Below are positions 47,858-56,112 of a DNA stretch of 64,000 nucleotides, piece after piece. Position 1 is the first letter of the stretch, and every line of letters begins with the position of its first letter. Position numbers and translations under genes: made by a program. The notes below the pieces were generated by a model that was not told where the DNA came from, ran no database searches, and saw only the letters and a program-made list of their open reading frames with translations. Source of the stretch: Mesorhizobium carmichaelinearum (GTDB lineage: Bacteria; Pseudomonadota; Alphaproteobacteria; Rhizobiales; Rhizobiaceae). The stretch is from positions 62,001-126,000 of the forward strand of contig NZ_FZQR01000002.1 of the NCBI RefSeq assembly GCF_900199455.1, written 5' to 3'.

Positions 47858-48976
47858 ATGAAAATCGGAATCGACGCACGCAACCTTGTGCCTGGCCTCA
47901 CGGGTATCGGAAGATACGTCGTCGAGATGACGCGGGCGCTCGTCGCAGCCGGACACCGACCAATTCTCTATCTGCCCGAGTCGCCGGCCAACGGCCTCGG
48001 TGAGCTCGTTGGAGCCGATATGCGCGTGGCGGCTTTCCCAGGCGCTGCCGCTCGCATGATCTGGTCGCAGACGGCACTGCCACGCGCCGCGGCCAACGAC
48101 GCGGTCGATGTCTTTTGGGGGCCAGCGCACCGGCTTCCCTTCCGTTTGCCGGCGCCGATGCCGCGGGTGGTCACAATTCATGACCTGGTTTGGGCCTATG
48201 CGCCCAAAACCATGCGTTGGCAGACATGGGGCGCGGAGCGCGCCTTTGTGGGCGCAGCAGTGCGCCGGGCTGATGCAATTGTGGTGGACTCGCATTCAAC
48301 GGAAGGCGCGCTCCGCGAGAGGTACCCTAGCCTGGAAGCTCCCGTGACAACGATCTATCCCGGCTACACCCGCCTTGTGCCGGGCGACATTGCGGCCGTG
48401 CGCACGCGTTTTGGAATCGACCGGCCCTATCTGCTGTTTGTAGGGACCCTTGAGCCGCGCAAGAATCTCATTCGCCTTTTGCAGGCCTGGGCCAGCCTCG
48501 ACCCGCAGGTCCGTTCCGGACATCTGCTGGTTATCGCTGGTGGGCAGGGTTGGCACCTCGGCGATCTTCGGTCTCGCCTGGCGGATCTTGGTATTTCCGA
48601 TCAAGTGCGGCTCACCGGGTACCTGGATGACACCGATCTGGCATCGCTCTATGCTGGAGCTCGGGCGCTTACGATGCCGTCGCTCTATGAAGGGTTCGGC
48701 CTGCCCATTCTGGAGGCAAACGGTTTTGGGGTACCGGTTCTGACCTCCAACGTCTCTTCAATGCCCGAAGTTGCTGGCGCAGGCGCCTTGCTGATCGATC
48801 CGCTGTCAGTCAGCGATCTCACCGCAAAGCTGCATCAACTGCTGACCGACGATCGCGACCTTGCACGACGAGCCGCGATCGCCAAGGCCAACGCGGCGCG
48901 TTTCGACTGGCATCTCAGCGCAAGGCGTTTGATCGCGGTTTTCGATCAAGCCATTGCCAAGCGGAAAAGCCGCTGA
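47858..48976 (+). CDS. GT4 glycosyltransferase
   Basis: A 372-residue GT-B enzyme of family GT4. N-terminal MKIGIDARNLVPGLTGIGRY with the glycine loop, the linker motif FVGTLEPRKNLIRLLQAWA, and the C-terminal EX7E segment PSLYEGFGLPILEANGFG. It resembles the WbpY/mannosyltransferase group that acts on GDP-sugars. Given gmd and rmd nearby, GDP-D-rhamnose or GDP-mannose is a plausible donor, but this is inference. First of four tandem plus-strand glycosyltransferase genes; the next starts one base after its stop. Confidence 0.88.
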   Translation: MKIGIDARNLVPGLTGIGRYVVEMTRALVAAGHRPILYLPESPANGLGELVGADMRVAAFPGAAARMIWSQTALPRAAANDAVDVFWGPAHRLPFRLPAPMPRVVTIHDLVWAYAPKTMRWQTWGAERAFVGAAVRRADAIVVDSHSTEGALRERYPSLEAPVTTIYPGYTRLVPGDIAAVRTRFGIDRPYLLFVGTLEPRKNLIRLLQAWASLDPQVRSGHLLVIAGGQGWHLGDLRSRLADLGISDQVRLTGYLDDTDLASLYAGARALTMPSLYEGFGLPILEANGFGVPVLTSNVSSMPEVAGAGALLIDPLSVSDLTAKLHQLLTDDRDLARRAAIAKANAARFDWHLSARRLIAVFDQAIAKRKSR

Positions 48977-48977
48977 C

Positions 48978-50093
48978 ATGCGCGTCCTCCACTTTTTCAA
49001 GACGTACTGGCCTGACACGTTCGGCGGCATGGAACGAGCAATCCATGCAATTGCCTGTGGAACGTCGAAACTGGGCGTTGAGCCAACGGTGCTTTCACTG
49101 AGCCGCACGCCGGAGAAGAACAGCGTCTTCTTCGACGGGCATTGGGCCTACAAGGCACGCCTCGATCTGGAGGTCGCTTCGACAGGTTTTTCGCTCGGTG
49201 CCTTCAAGCGCTTCGGCGAACTGGCGGCGCAAGCCGATGTCATTCACTATCACTTCCCCTGGCCCTTCATGGACCTGGTTCATTTCGGCATGCGGGTGCG
49301 AAAGCCAACCGTGGTCACTTATCAGTCTGATATAGTCAAGCAGAGCGCACTGCTGCAGATTTATCGTCCGCTGATGCATCTCTTCCTCAACAGCGTTGAC
49401 CGCATTGTCGTGGCCTCGCCCAATTATCTGGAAACGAGCGCTGTCCTGCGAGGACGGCGTGCCAAGACAATCGTCATTCCGAACGGCCTGGACGTGAAGG
49501 ATTATCCGGCCCCTTCCGAAGCACGGCTGCAACAATGGCGTGCGCGGTTTCCAGGCAAATTTTTCCTGTTCACCGGCGTACTGCGTTACTACAAGGGCCT
49601 GCATGTCCTGATCGAGGCGGCGCGCCTGAGCAGCTATCCGGTCGTTATCGTCGGCTCAGGTCCGATGGAGCAGGCCCTACACGGGCAAGCTGAAGTAGAC
49701 GGCCTGTCGAATGTGCATTTTGTCGGCGCGCTGGAAGAAGCGGACAAGATCGCGCTTCTGACCCTGTGCAGCGGGGTCGTCTTCCCGTCCCATCTGCGCT
49801 CGGAAGCTTTTGGGTTGTCTCTTGTCGAGGCAGCGATGTTCGGCAAACCCATGATCTCTTGCGAGATCGGCACTGGCACAAGTTTCATCAACCTGGACAA
49901 GGTGACGGGATTGGTCGTCCCACCCGCCGATGCGCCGGTCTTGGCCGCAGCCATGGCTCAGATGTGGAAGGACCCGGACATGGCGAAACGCTTCGGGGAA
50001 AATGCAGTAGAGCGATATGAGAACCTGTTCACGTCCGAGAAAATGGCAATCTCCTATACGAAGCTCTACCAGGATCTCGTTCGGAATATCTAA
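48978..50093 (+). CDS. GT4 glycosyltransferase
   Basis: A 371-residue GT4 enzyme: MRVLHFFKTYWPDTFGGMER at the N-terminus, VASPNYLETSAVL, the FTGVLRYYKGLHVLIEAA donor-side motif, and PSHLRSEAFGLSLVEAAMFG with the EX7E pair. It is the type often annotated as a rhamnosyl- or mannosyltransferase in O-antigen clusters. The ATG at 48978 is taken (GGAAAAG upstream), one base after the previous stop. A 200-base gap follows before the next gene. Confidence 0.88.
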   Translation: MRVLHFFKTYWPDTFGGMERAIHAIACGTSKLGVEPTVLSLSRTPEKNSVFFDGHWAYKARLDLEVASTGFSLGAFKRFGELAAQADVIHYHFPWPFMDLVHFGMRVRKPTVVTYQSDIVKQSALLQIYRPLMHLFLNSVDRIVVASPNYLETSAVLRGRRAKTIVIPNGLDVKDYPAPSEARLQQWRARFPGKFFLFTGVLRYYKGLHVLIEAARLSSYPVVIVGSGPMEQALHGQAEVDGLSNVHFVGALEEADKIALLTLCSGVVFPSHLRSEAFGLSLVEAAMFGKPMISCEIGTGTSFINLDKVTGLVVPPADAPVLAAAMAQMWKDPDMAKRFGENAVERYENLFTSEKMAISYTKLYQDLVRNI

Positions 50094-50291
50094 TATTTCC
50101 TTGGCGACAACAAATAAATCTGATGTCACCGCGCCTTTTACGTCGGGCGATTATAGCGATAATCAAGATTCCCCTCGGCTCTTATATTAATCAGAACTAA
50201 ATATCGAATCGATCTCCGTGCGGCCTCACCCCATAGGCGCGATATCCCAGACCCTTTTCGCTTGTCATTTTCCGTTTGCAGCGAGTACGTA

Positions 50292-52628
50292 ATGGCTAAG
50301 ACTGCGCTGGGTTGCGGCATGGACAACTGCGAAATTGTATTCGATTTGAGATGCCTGCAAGACCCTTCCTACAAGGATCGCGGCGTCGGCAAGCTGTCGG
50401 CGAATCTGGTCAGGGCAGTCGGCCAGCTTCGCGAAAGGGTTGGAGTGTCGACTCTCGGGCTGGTCGATCCCGCCTTGCCGCCGCTCGAGGATCGTTTCCT
50501 TCATCTCGTCGATCGGGTTCGCAGCAACGCCTATCTGGGTGTCAAAGGATGTTCGACAGTGTTCTTCGAACTGTCCCCCATGACCCATGATCCGTTCTTC
50601 CTGGGCCGCATCGTGAACGACCCCGATATTCTCAAGCTCGCGATTGTCTACGACTTCATCCCGCTCATGAAGCCGGAACGTTACCTGCCAACGGCTTCCA
50701 ATCGCCTCGACTATCACACCCAGCTGATCTGGCTTTCCCGCTACGATCATTTCTTCCCCATATCGCAGCATACATCCGACGAGCTGCAACGCCTTCTCGG
50801 CGTAGACCCGTTGCGCATTACCAAGACCGGAGCGCCGATAGACAGCGCCTTCGAGCGCGCCGACGCATCCGGGCGGCGGGAAAGATTTTCCGAGCGTTAT
50901 GTTCTTGCTTGCGGCGGAGCCGAACCTCGAAAGAATGTCGAGTGCCCGATCCTCGCTCATGCCGGAAGCGCCGTGATGCAAGACGCCGGCATCCGGCTCG
51001 TGGTCAACGGGAACTACCCGCCGGTTTGGCAGGCAATCTTGCGCGATTTGTACACCGGCAATGGCGGCAGGCCCGAGCTTCTCGTCTTCCCTGGTTTTGT
51101 CGACGAAGATGAACTCGTATCGATCTACCGCGGCGCGCTTTGCACGGTCGTTGCAACGCACATGGAAGGGTTCTCGATTCCGGTCGTCGAGGCAATGGCG
51201 GCCGGCTCAGCGGTAATCGCGTCTGCCATCCCGGCTCACAAGGAACTGATCGGGCGCGACGATTTGATGTTTTCTCCGGATAACGCGGAGGAACTCAGAA
51301 AGAAGCTCGAAGCGATTGCCGTCGATCAGGCTTTGCGCACCGAGATCGTCCAGGATCAGTCGACACGGTGGCAGCGGTTTCGGGCCGACAAGATCGCTGG
51401 TGAATTCTGGTCGACGGTGGGCGATTTGATTACGCGCCGTCAGCCGAAGCCCACCGTGCTTAGAGGTGCACGACCACAAATTGCGTTCCTCAGTCCGATG
51501 CCGCCTGACCAATCAGGGGTTGCGGACTATTCCGCCGCATCGATCAAAGAGCTTGGGAAACTGGCCGATGTCCATGTATTCTCAAGACTCGCGCCTATGA
51601 CCACACCTGATGGAGCAGCATCGGCGCAGCAGATCACCACCCTTCCCTGCTTGTCTTCGGGCTTTGATCGCGTGGTTGGGGTGGTAGGGAACTCACATTT
51701 TCATCTGGAAGTGTTCCAGCTGCTTGAGCGCTATGGCGGCGCTTGCATCGAGCACGACAATCGCCTCCTCGGCTTCTATGCAGGGCTCTTCGGGCGGTCG
51801 CGCACCTGCGCCGTTGCGGAACGCGAGCTCGGGCGATCTGTAACCGAGGACGAAATCATTTCTTGGCTGCAGGATGAGTCGAGGCTGCGGGCAACGTTTC
51901 TCGGGGAAATCGCCGAATGGGCTTCGCCGATGTTCGTCCACTCGCGGGTGACGGCCCGGATTGTTCAAGAGCGTTTTTCCAAGACGGCGGTCTACCTACC
52001 TTTTTCCATCTATCGGCAATGGGAGAATGATCCGACCGATCAAAGGTTGAAATCGGCAGCCAGACAGAGTCTCGGCATCGCCGCAAAAGAATTCGCAATC
52101 GTCTCTCTTGGTTTTGTTCACTCCACGAAAGCGGTCGAAGAGTGCATTTGGGCTGTTGACCTCGTGCGAAGCTGGAACATTCCGGTAAAATTATATTTTG
52201 TTGGCGAGCTTGCAGGAGATGAAGGGCCTTTCAAGGATATGGTCTCCCAGCTCGGCTTGACAGATCATGTAGTGTTTTCATCGAGCTTTATCCGTGAGAC
52301 GCAATATCGAGACTATTTGCTCGCGGCTGATGCAGCGATTCAGTTGAGAACCCATCGCTTCGGAGGCTTGTCCGGCGCACTGCTCGACTGCATCACCGTT
52401 GGGCTGCCCACCGTTACAAACGAGGACTTGGCTATGGCGATGGAGGCTCCGACATACGTCGCTACCGTGCCAGATCACCCGAGCCCGGTTCTCATCGCAG
52501 AAGCGCTGGCCGGGATCAGCCAGGCAGGCGTCAATCGGTCTCAATTCGATGAGGAGCGGCGACGCTACTGCGAAGTTCGTAGTTTCAAGAACTACGCACG
52601 GCTGCTGTGCGAGGGGCTTGGATTCTGA
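50292..52628 (+). CDS. Tandem double GT4 glycosyltransferase
   Basis: A 778-residue protein with two GT-B halves. Half 1 (about 1-385): FDLRCLQDPSYKDRGVGKLS, ACGGAEPRKNV and THMEGFSIPVVEAMAAGSA with the EX7E pair. Half 2 (about 395-778): PMPPDQSGVADYSAASIKEL, SLGFVHSTKAVEECIWAVDL and RFGGLSGALLDCITVG, where the EX7E pair is not evident, so the second half may be altered in activity. Fused glycosyltransferases of this kind are seen in ABC-dependent O-antigen systems. The exact start is uncertain: ATGs at 50292 and 50319 and a TTG at 50262 are all possible. Confidence 0.82.
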   Translation: MAKTALGCGMDNCEIVFDLRCLQDPSYKDRGVGKLSANLVRAVGQLRERVGVSTLGLVDPALPPLEDRFLHLVDRVRSNAYLGVKGCSTVFFELSPMTHDPFFLGRIVNDPDILKLAIVYDFIPLMKPERYLPTASNRLDYHTQLIWLSRYDHFFPISQHTSDELQRLLGVDPLRITKTGAPIDSAFERADASGRRERFSERYVLACGGAEPRKNVECPILAHAGSAVMQDAGIRLVVNGNYPPVWQAILRDLYTGNGGRPELLVFPGFVDEDELVSIYRGALCTVVATHMEGFSIPVVEAMAAGSAVIASAIPAHKELIGRDDLMFSPDNAEELRKKLEAIAVDQALRTEIVQDQSTRWQRFRADKIAGEFWSTVGDLITRRQPKPTVLRGARPQIAFLSPMPPDQSGVADYSAASIKELGKLADVHVFSRLAPMTTPDGAASAQQITTLPCLSSGFDRVVGVVGNSHFHLEVFQLLERYGGACIEHDNRLLGFYAGLFGRSRTCAVAERELGRSVTEDEIISWLQDESRLRATFLGEIAEWASPMFVHSRVTARIVQERFSKTAVYLPFSIYRQWENDPTDQRLKSAARQSLGIAAKEFAIVSLGFVHSTKAVEECIWAVDLVRSWNIPVKLYFVGELAGDEGPFKDMVSQLGLTDHVVFSSSFIRETQYRDYLLAADAAIQLRTHRFGGLSGALLDCITVGLPTVTNEDLAMAMEAPTYVATVPDHPSPVLIAEALAGISQAGVNRSQFDEERRRYCEVRSFKNYARLLCEGLGF

Positions 52629-53803
52629 GACTGTCGCCGATCGCCAAGGACCGTAAGAGAAGAGCATTGTCACAAGCCCCAATCTTCGTCGATCTGACCG
52701 AGTTGACGAGCCATCCGTTACGCACGGGGATCCAGCGGGTAGAACGCGAGATTTTGCGCCGCTGGAGCGGTCCGCGGCCGCTCGTCCCGTGTCGGTTCGA
52801 CTCGGAGAAAGCGATTTTCTGCCCGCTCCCCGAGACGGTGGTGGAAATACTCACCGGCGACGGCGAGCACTCCGTAGAGGATGAAACAGAACGACTTCTG
52901 CCACATCTCCAGAAGGGCACGCCGATTTCCATGACCGACCTCAAAGCCGGCCTGCACAACCCCGAGGTGTTTTTCGACCTGCAACGCGCCGAAGCATACC
53001 GGGCCTTGTGCCGTGAGGGCACCGCCTCGGTCAGTTGGCTGGTGTACGATTTCCTACCCTATCTTCATCCGCAGGACTGGGAGCCGCGTACGACAGGGCG
53101 ACTGATGCACTATGTGCGTGCGCTTCGCGAAGTACCGCGCGCAGCGTTTATCAGTGAACAGACCCGCCACGAGTACGTGCATCGCGTCATACGAAAGGCT
53201 GGCCGCGCAGGTCCCGCGATCCCGCTCGGAGGCGATGGCATTGCGATGCCCCGGCAAACGTTCGACGCCAAAAAGCGGATGTTCACATATGTCGGGACGA
53301 TCGAGCCGAGGAAAAACGTTGCCGATATTCTCGAGGCCTTCGAACTGGTTTGGCAGCAGGAAGTCGACGTCGAATTGACCATCATTGGTCGGATAGAAAG
53401 CCGATCGACACGCGAGCCTGGGATCCTGGAACGCCTCAAGGCCGAACCGCGGTTCAGATATCTGGGTCACGCTAGCGATGATGCGATCCGGCAAACCCTG
53501 CAAAAAACCAGAGCAACCCTGTTTGTCAGTTCACTGGAGGGCTTTGGCATCCCGCCCTATGAAAGCCTGGCAAGCGGCATTCCGGTCATTGCATCCGCGA
53601 ACCTGCCAAGCCTCGACGTGTTGCCGCGAGGCGGCCGCGTCGTCCTCGACGAGATAAGCCCCGAGGCGATTGCGAGCGCGGTGCGTCAACTGCTTGATGA
53701 TCCGTTCGCGGAAAGGCTTTGGGGTGAGGTGACGAGACTGCGAATACCGACTTGGGACGGGTTTGTGCAGACACTCGCATCGTGGCTGCACGACGCAGGC
53801 TAA
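52607..53803 (+). CDS. GT4 glycosyltransferase
   Basis: A 398-residue GT4 enzyme. IFVDLTELTSHPLRTGIQRV near the N-terminus is typical of a group of rhizobial polysaccharide glycosyltransferases. FTYVGTIEPRKNVADILEAF and VSSLEGFGIPPYESLASG provide the donor site and catalytic pair. A GTG at 52607 overlaps the previous gene by 22 bases, so translation is probably coupled. Its stop shares four bases with the convergent FkbM gene. Confidence 0.85.
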   Translation: MRGAWILRLSPIAKDRKRRALSQAPIFVDLTELTSHPLRTGIQRVEREILRRWSGPRPLVPCRFDSEKAIFCPLPETVVEILTGDGEHSVEDETERLLPHLQKGTPISMTDLKAGLHNPEVFFDLQRAEAYRALCREGTASVSWLVYDFLPYLHPQDWEPRTTGRLMHYVRALREVPRAAFISEQTRHEYVHRVIRKAGRAGPAIPLGGDGIAMPRQTFDAKKRMFTYVGTIEPRKNVADILEAFELVWQQEVDVELTIIGRIESRSTREPGILERLKAEPRFRYLGHASDDAIRQTLQKTRATLFVSSLEGFGIPPYESLASGIPVIASANLPSLDVLPRGGRVVLDEISPEAIASAVRQLLDDPFAERLWGEVTRLRIPTWDGFVQTLASWLHDAG

Positions 53804-55578
53804 CGTCCTCGCGGCGGGTTTGACGCGATCGTCAGGGCGAGCGCTTCCAGGCTCCTCACGAGTTGAGCCTGCTCCTGCCGCAACGCCTGGATGTCATCCG
53901 AGCGTGCATGATTATCCAGGCTCCTCACGAGTTGAGCCTGCTCCTGCCGCAACGCCTGGATGTCATCCGAGCGTGCATGATTATCCAAGCTCCTCGCAAG
54001 CTGAGCCTGCTCCTGTCGCAACGCCTGAATCTCATTCGAGCGCGCGTGATGAAGGGCCTCTTGTGAGCGATCGAGGCGTTCGTGGACGGGCTGCAACAGA
54101 AATGTTCTGATCCGCCACATGACCGGACGCACGAAAGGCCTGAAAAGGACCTTGTAGACACCGAGAGCCCCCTTCTTCACGGTTGAGCGCAGGCGACCTG
54201 GAGCAGGGCTGGAGGGCGGCTCATAGCTGGCTGGTGAAACCATGGAACTCTCCGCAGGAGTGACAGCAGCCGCGTTATCACGACCGACAGTATGATGAAA
54301 CCGGCGTAAAAGCCGCGCCAATGGCAGAACGCTCCCCAGGGCGCGCGGCCCCCCCTCATCGCGAAGCTCAAGGACGATACGATCGTAACGCGCGGCAAGA
54401 GAGGTCGCGGAAGCGAGTGAATGACGTTCCTGCTCCAGCTGCCTGGACAGGGCGGCAATATGGGCCGCCAGGCGCCTGCCGTCCTCCTCCGCCCGCTCGC
54501 GTTCTTGCTCCAGTTGCTTGGACAGGGCTGCCGCGTGGGCCGTCAGGCGCATGCCCTCGGTCCCCGCCTGCTGCTGTTCTTGCTCCAGCTGCGCGGACAG
54601 GGCTGCCGCTTGTGCTGTCAGGCGCTTGCGTTCGGCGTCCGCCAGCTTTTGTTCCCGCGCCAGGCGTTTGGACAGAGCCGCTGCGTGGACTGTCAGACGC
54701 TGGCTTTCAGCCTCCGCCCGTTCAATTGCCGCCGTGAGCTCAGCCGATCGTTCTTGAATGTCCGCGCTCTTTTGGCGTTGAGCTTCGCATTCCGCGGAGA
54801 ATTGATCTCGCTGCGCAATGATCTCACTGCGTTCGGCCGTCAGTTGCTTGACTGCCACGCCTGAATGCCATTGTTCGAATGTCAAATGGCCGTCGAGAAC
54901 GTTTACCGGCACCTGGAAGTGGCGGAGCAGCTCTTTGCTCTCTGCCCTCACATAAAAGACATTGATGCCGTCGAAATACGCACGCAGGAACCCGTTTGCG
55001 AGCAGGACAGGCTCCCAATTCTGATTGACGAGTTCGTTCGACCATGGGGCAGTCGCTTCAATCACCAGCACCAGCGGTCGAATCAAGCGCCAGTCTGTCG
55101 CTCGAATGATTGCAGCTTCCGACCCTTCCGCATCGATCTTGAGAAAATTGATCTCTTGTCCGATGGCATGCTGGGCGACCAGGCTGTCGAGCGTCACAGC
55201 CCGGACTCGAAGCATCTCTCCTTCGCCGTCCGCCGTGACCGGCCCCTCGGCCACTTTGGACATGCCGGGATCGGATTGATTCTCGAAGAAATCAACTTCA
55301 CCCTCCTGATCCGTGACGACGGCCCTTACATTTGTGTCGCGCGGTCGTTCCCGCGCCAGCTCGTCGAAGACCGCTCCCGGTTCGACATTTATGCCGGACC
55401 ATCCGCGATCGTAGAAGGTCTTGGTGACGGATCCTATGGTTGGGTGATAGGCGCCGATGTCGATGTAGAAACCGGTCGCGGCATCCTTGAAAACGCGCTC
55501 GAGCAAAACGTCTTCACAATTTTGGGCGTAGCTGATCATAGCGGGCGCTGCCGGTGGGGGCGTTGCGTCGGCGCCCAT
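53800..55578 (-). CDS. FkbM methyltransferase with long repeat-built coiled coil
   Basis: A 592-residue protein. Residues 14-235 are an FkbM SAM methyltransferase (ISYAQNCEDVLLERVF, YIDIGAYHP, FLKIDAEGSEAAII). About 245-395 is a coiled coil containing four 25-residue repeats (units start at R294, R319, R344, R369; core AAALSKQLEQE). A basic, partly amphipathic segment follows (TVKKGALGVYKVLFRPFVRP). The C-terminus has three 23-residue repeats (core DDIQALRQEQAQL). The layout, a catalytic head on a long coiled coil, recalls WbdD, whose coiled coil sets O-chain length in E. coli O9a; that function here is hypothesis. AAGGA precedes the ATG. It points against the surrounding glycosyltransferase genes. 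Confidence 0.85.
   Translation of the reverse strand: MGADATPPPAAPAMISYAQNCEDVLLERVFKDAATGFYIDIGAYHPTIGSVTKTFYDRGWSGINVEPGAVFDELARERPRDTNVRAVVTDQEGEVDFFENQSDPGMSKVAEGPVTADGEGEMLRVRAVTLDSLVAQHAIGQEINFLKIDAEGSEAAIIRATDWRLIRPLVLVIEATAPWSNELVNQNWEPVLLANGFLRAYFDGINVFYVRAESKELLRHFQVPVNVLDGHLTFEQWHSGVAVKQLTAERSEIIAQRDQFSAECEAQRQKSADIQERSAELTAAIERAEAESQRLTVHAAALSKRLAREQKLADAERKRLTAQAAALSAQLEQEQQQAGTEGMRLTAHAAALSKQLEQERERAEEDGRRLAAHIAALSRQLEQERHSLASATSLAARYDRIVLELRDEGGPRALGSVLPLARLLRRFHHTVGRDNAAAVTPAESSMVSPASYEPPSSPAPGRLRSTVKKGALGVYKVLFRPFVRPVMWRIRTFLLQPVHERLDRSQEALHHARSNEIQALRQEQAQLARSLDNHARSDDIQALRQEQAQLVRSLDNHARSDDIQALRQEQAQLVRSLEALALTIASNPPRGR
53851..54057. repeat. Coding tandem repeat, 3 x 69 bp
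   Basis: Units at 53851-53919, 53920-53988 and 53989-54057. Units 1 and 2 differ at one base; unit 3 is diverged. They encode 23-residue coiled-coil segments at the C-terminus of the FkbM protein and keep the frame. Confidence 0.95.
54400..54699. repeat. Coding tandem repeat, 4 x 75 bp
   Basis: Four diverged 75-bp units coding for residues 294-393 of the FkbM/coiled-coil protein. Each unit begins RLTA-type and contains AALSxQLEQE. The units are similar but not identical, so they are older than the 69-bp repeats. Confidence 0.9.
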
Positions 55579-55955
55579 GGTTTTTCCTTAGATCTCATTC
55601 GAATCGAAAAAGCTCCATTGGTCCCGCAGCTTCGCTGTCTAACTTAGCTGAAGCCGGCTGACATTAGTGGGAAACTCTCAACCGAGGTAGGTCGGCTGCC
55701 CCCTTTGGACCGTCAATCGGCACGCCACGGCTGCGATGGACGGCAGTGACCCCGCATAGCTCCAGCACGGCTCTTGGTCGGATCAATCTGGCCAGATTTT
55801 TCATCTCAATTCACCTCTTGGGATTGCATCGTCCGTGCTACCCCTTTGACGATCCGTGCGGTCGGCTCCGCCTGCGCTTTGCTGGTGGCATGCTGCCGTG
55901 TCCGAAAATTGTCGAACTGCTTGCTGAAAGCGGGACATCGGCTAAAACCCCGCCA
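55579..55955. other. Intergenic stretch, no gene recognised
   Basis: 377 bases between the FkbM gene and a sulfotransferase gene remnant. Open frames are short and lack ribosome sites. Together with the remnant it looks like debris of rearrangement. The divergent promoters for the flanking genes should lie here or just to the right. Confidence 0.4.
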
Positions 55956-56033
55956 ATGGATCAGGGCATTTCTCCCATACGCGGCTTCGCGATCTGCACG
56001 GCGCCACGGTCGGGCAGCAATTTCCTGTCGTAG
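55956..56033 (+). pseudogene. 5' remnant of a Stf0-type sulfotransferase gene
   Basis: An ATG followed by 25 codons whose product contains RGFAICTAPRSGSNFL, the PAPS 5'-phosphosulfate-binding motif that opens Stf0-family sulfotransferases (ICTxPRSGSTxLC). The similarity stops after Leu and a TAG follows, with no continuation in the other frames before the next gene 80 bases on. A full Stf0 is about 250 residues, so this is only the first tenth. No good ribosome site is visible. The match is short, and the call rests on one strong motif at the right place (N-terminus). Confidence 0.6.
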
Positions 56034-56112
56034 CGCTGATAAGTTATAGAGTTGGCGCCATGCGCCGTGGACTGCCCGAGCGGACAGTTCGTCGTAAGGA
56101 GCCAGCCGATCC

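Noticed and set aside
53851..54699. Regular 69-bp and 75-bp repeats as a possible CRISPR array
   Set aside because: The repeats are contiguous without unique spacers, keep a reading frame, and encode coiled-coil heptads; no cas genes are present.
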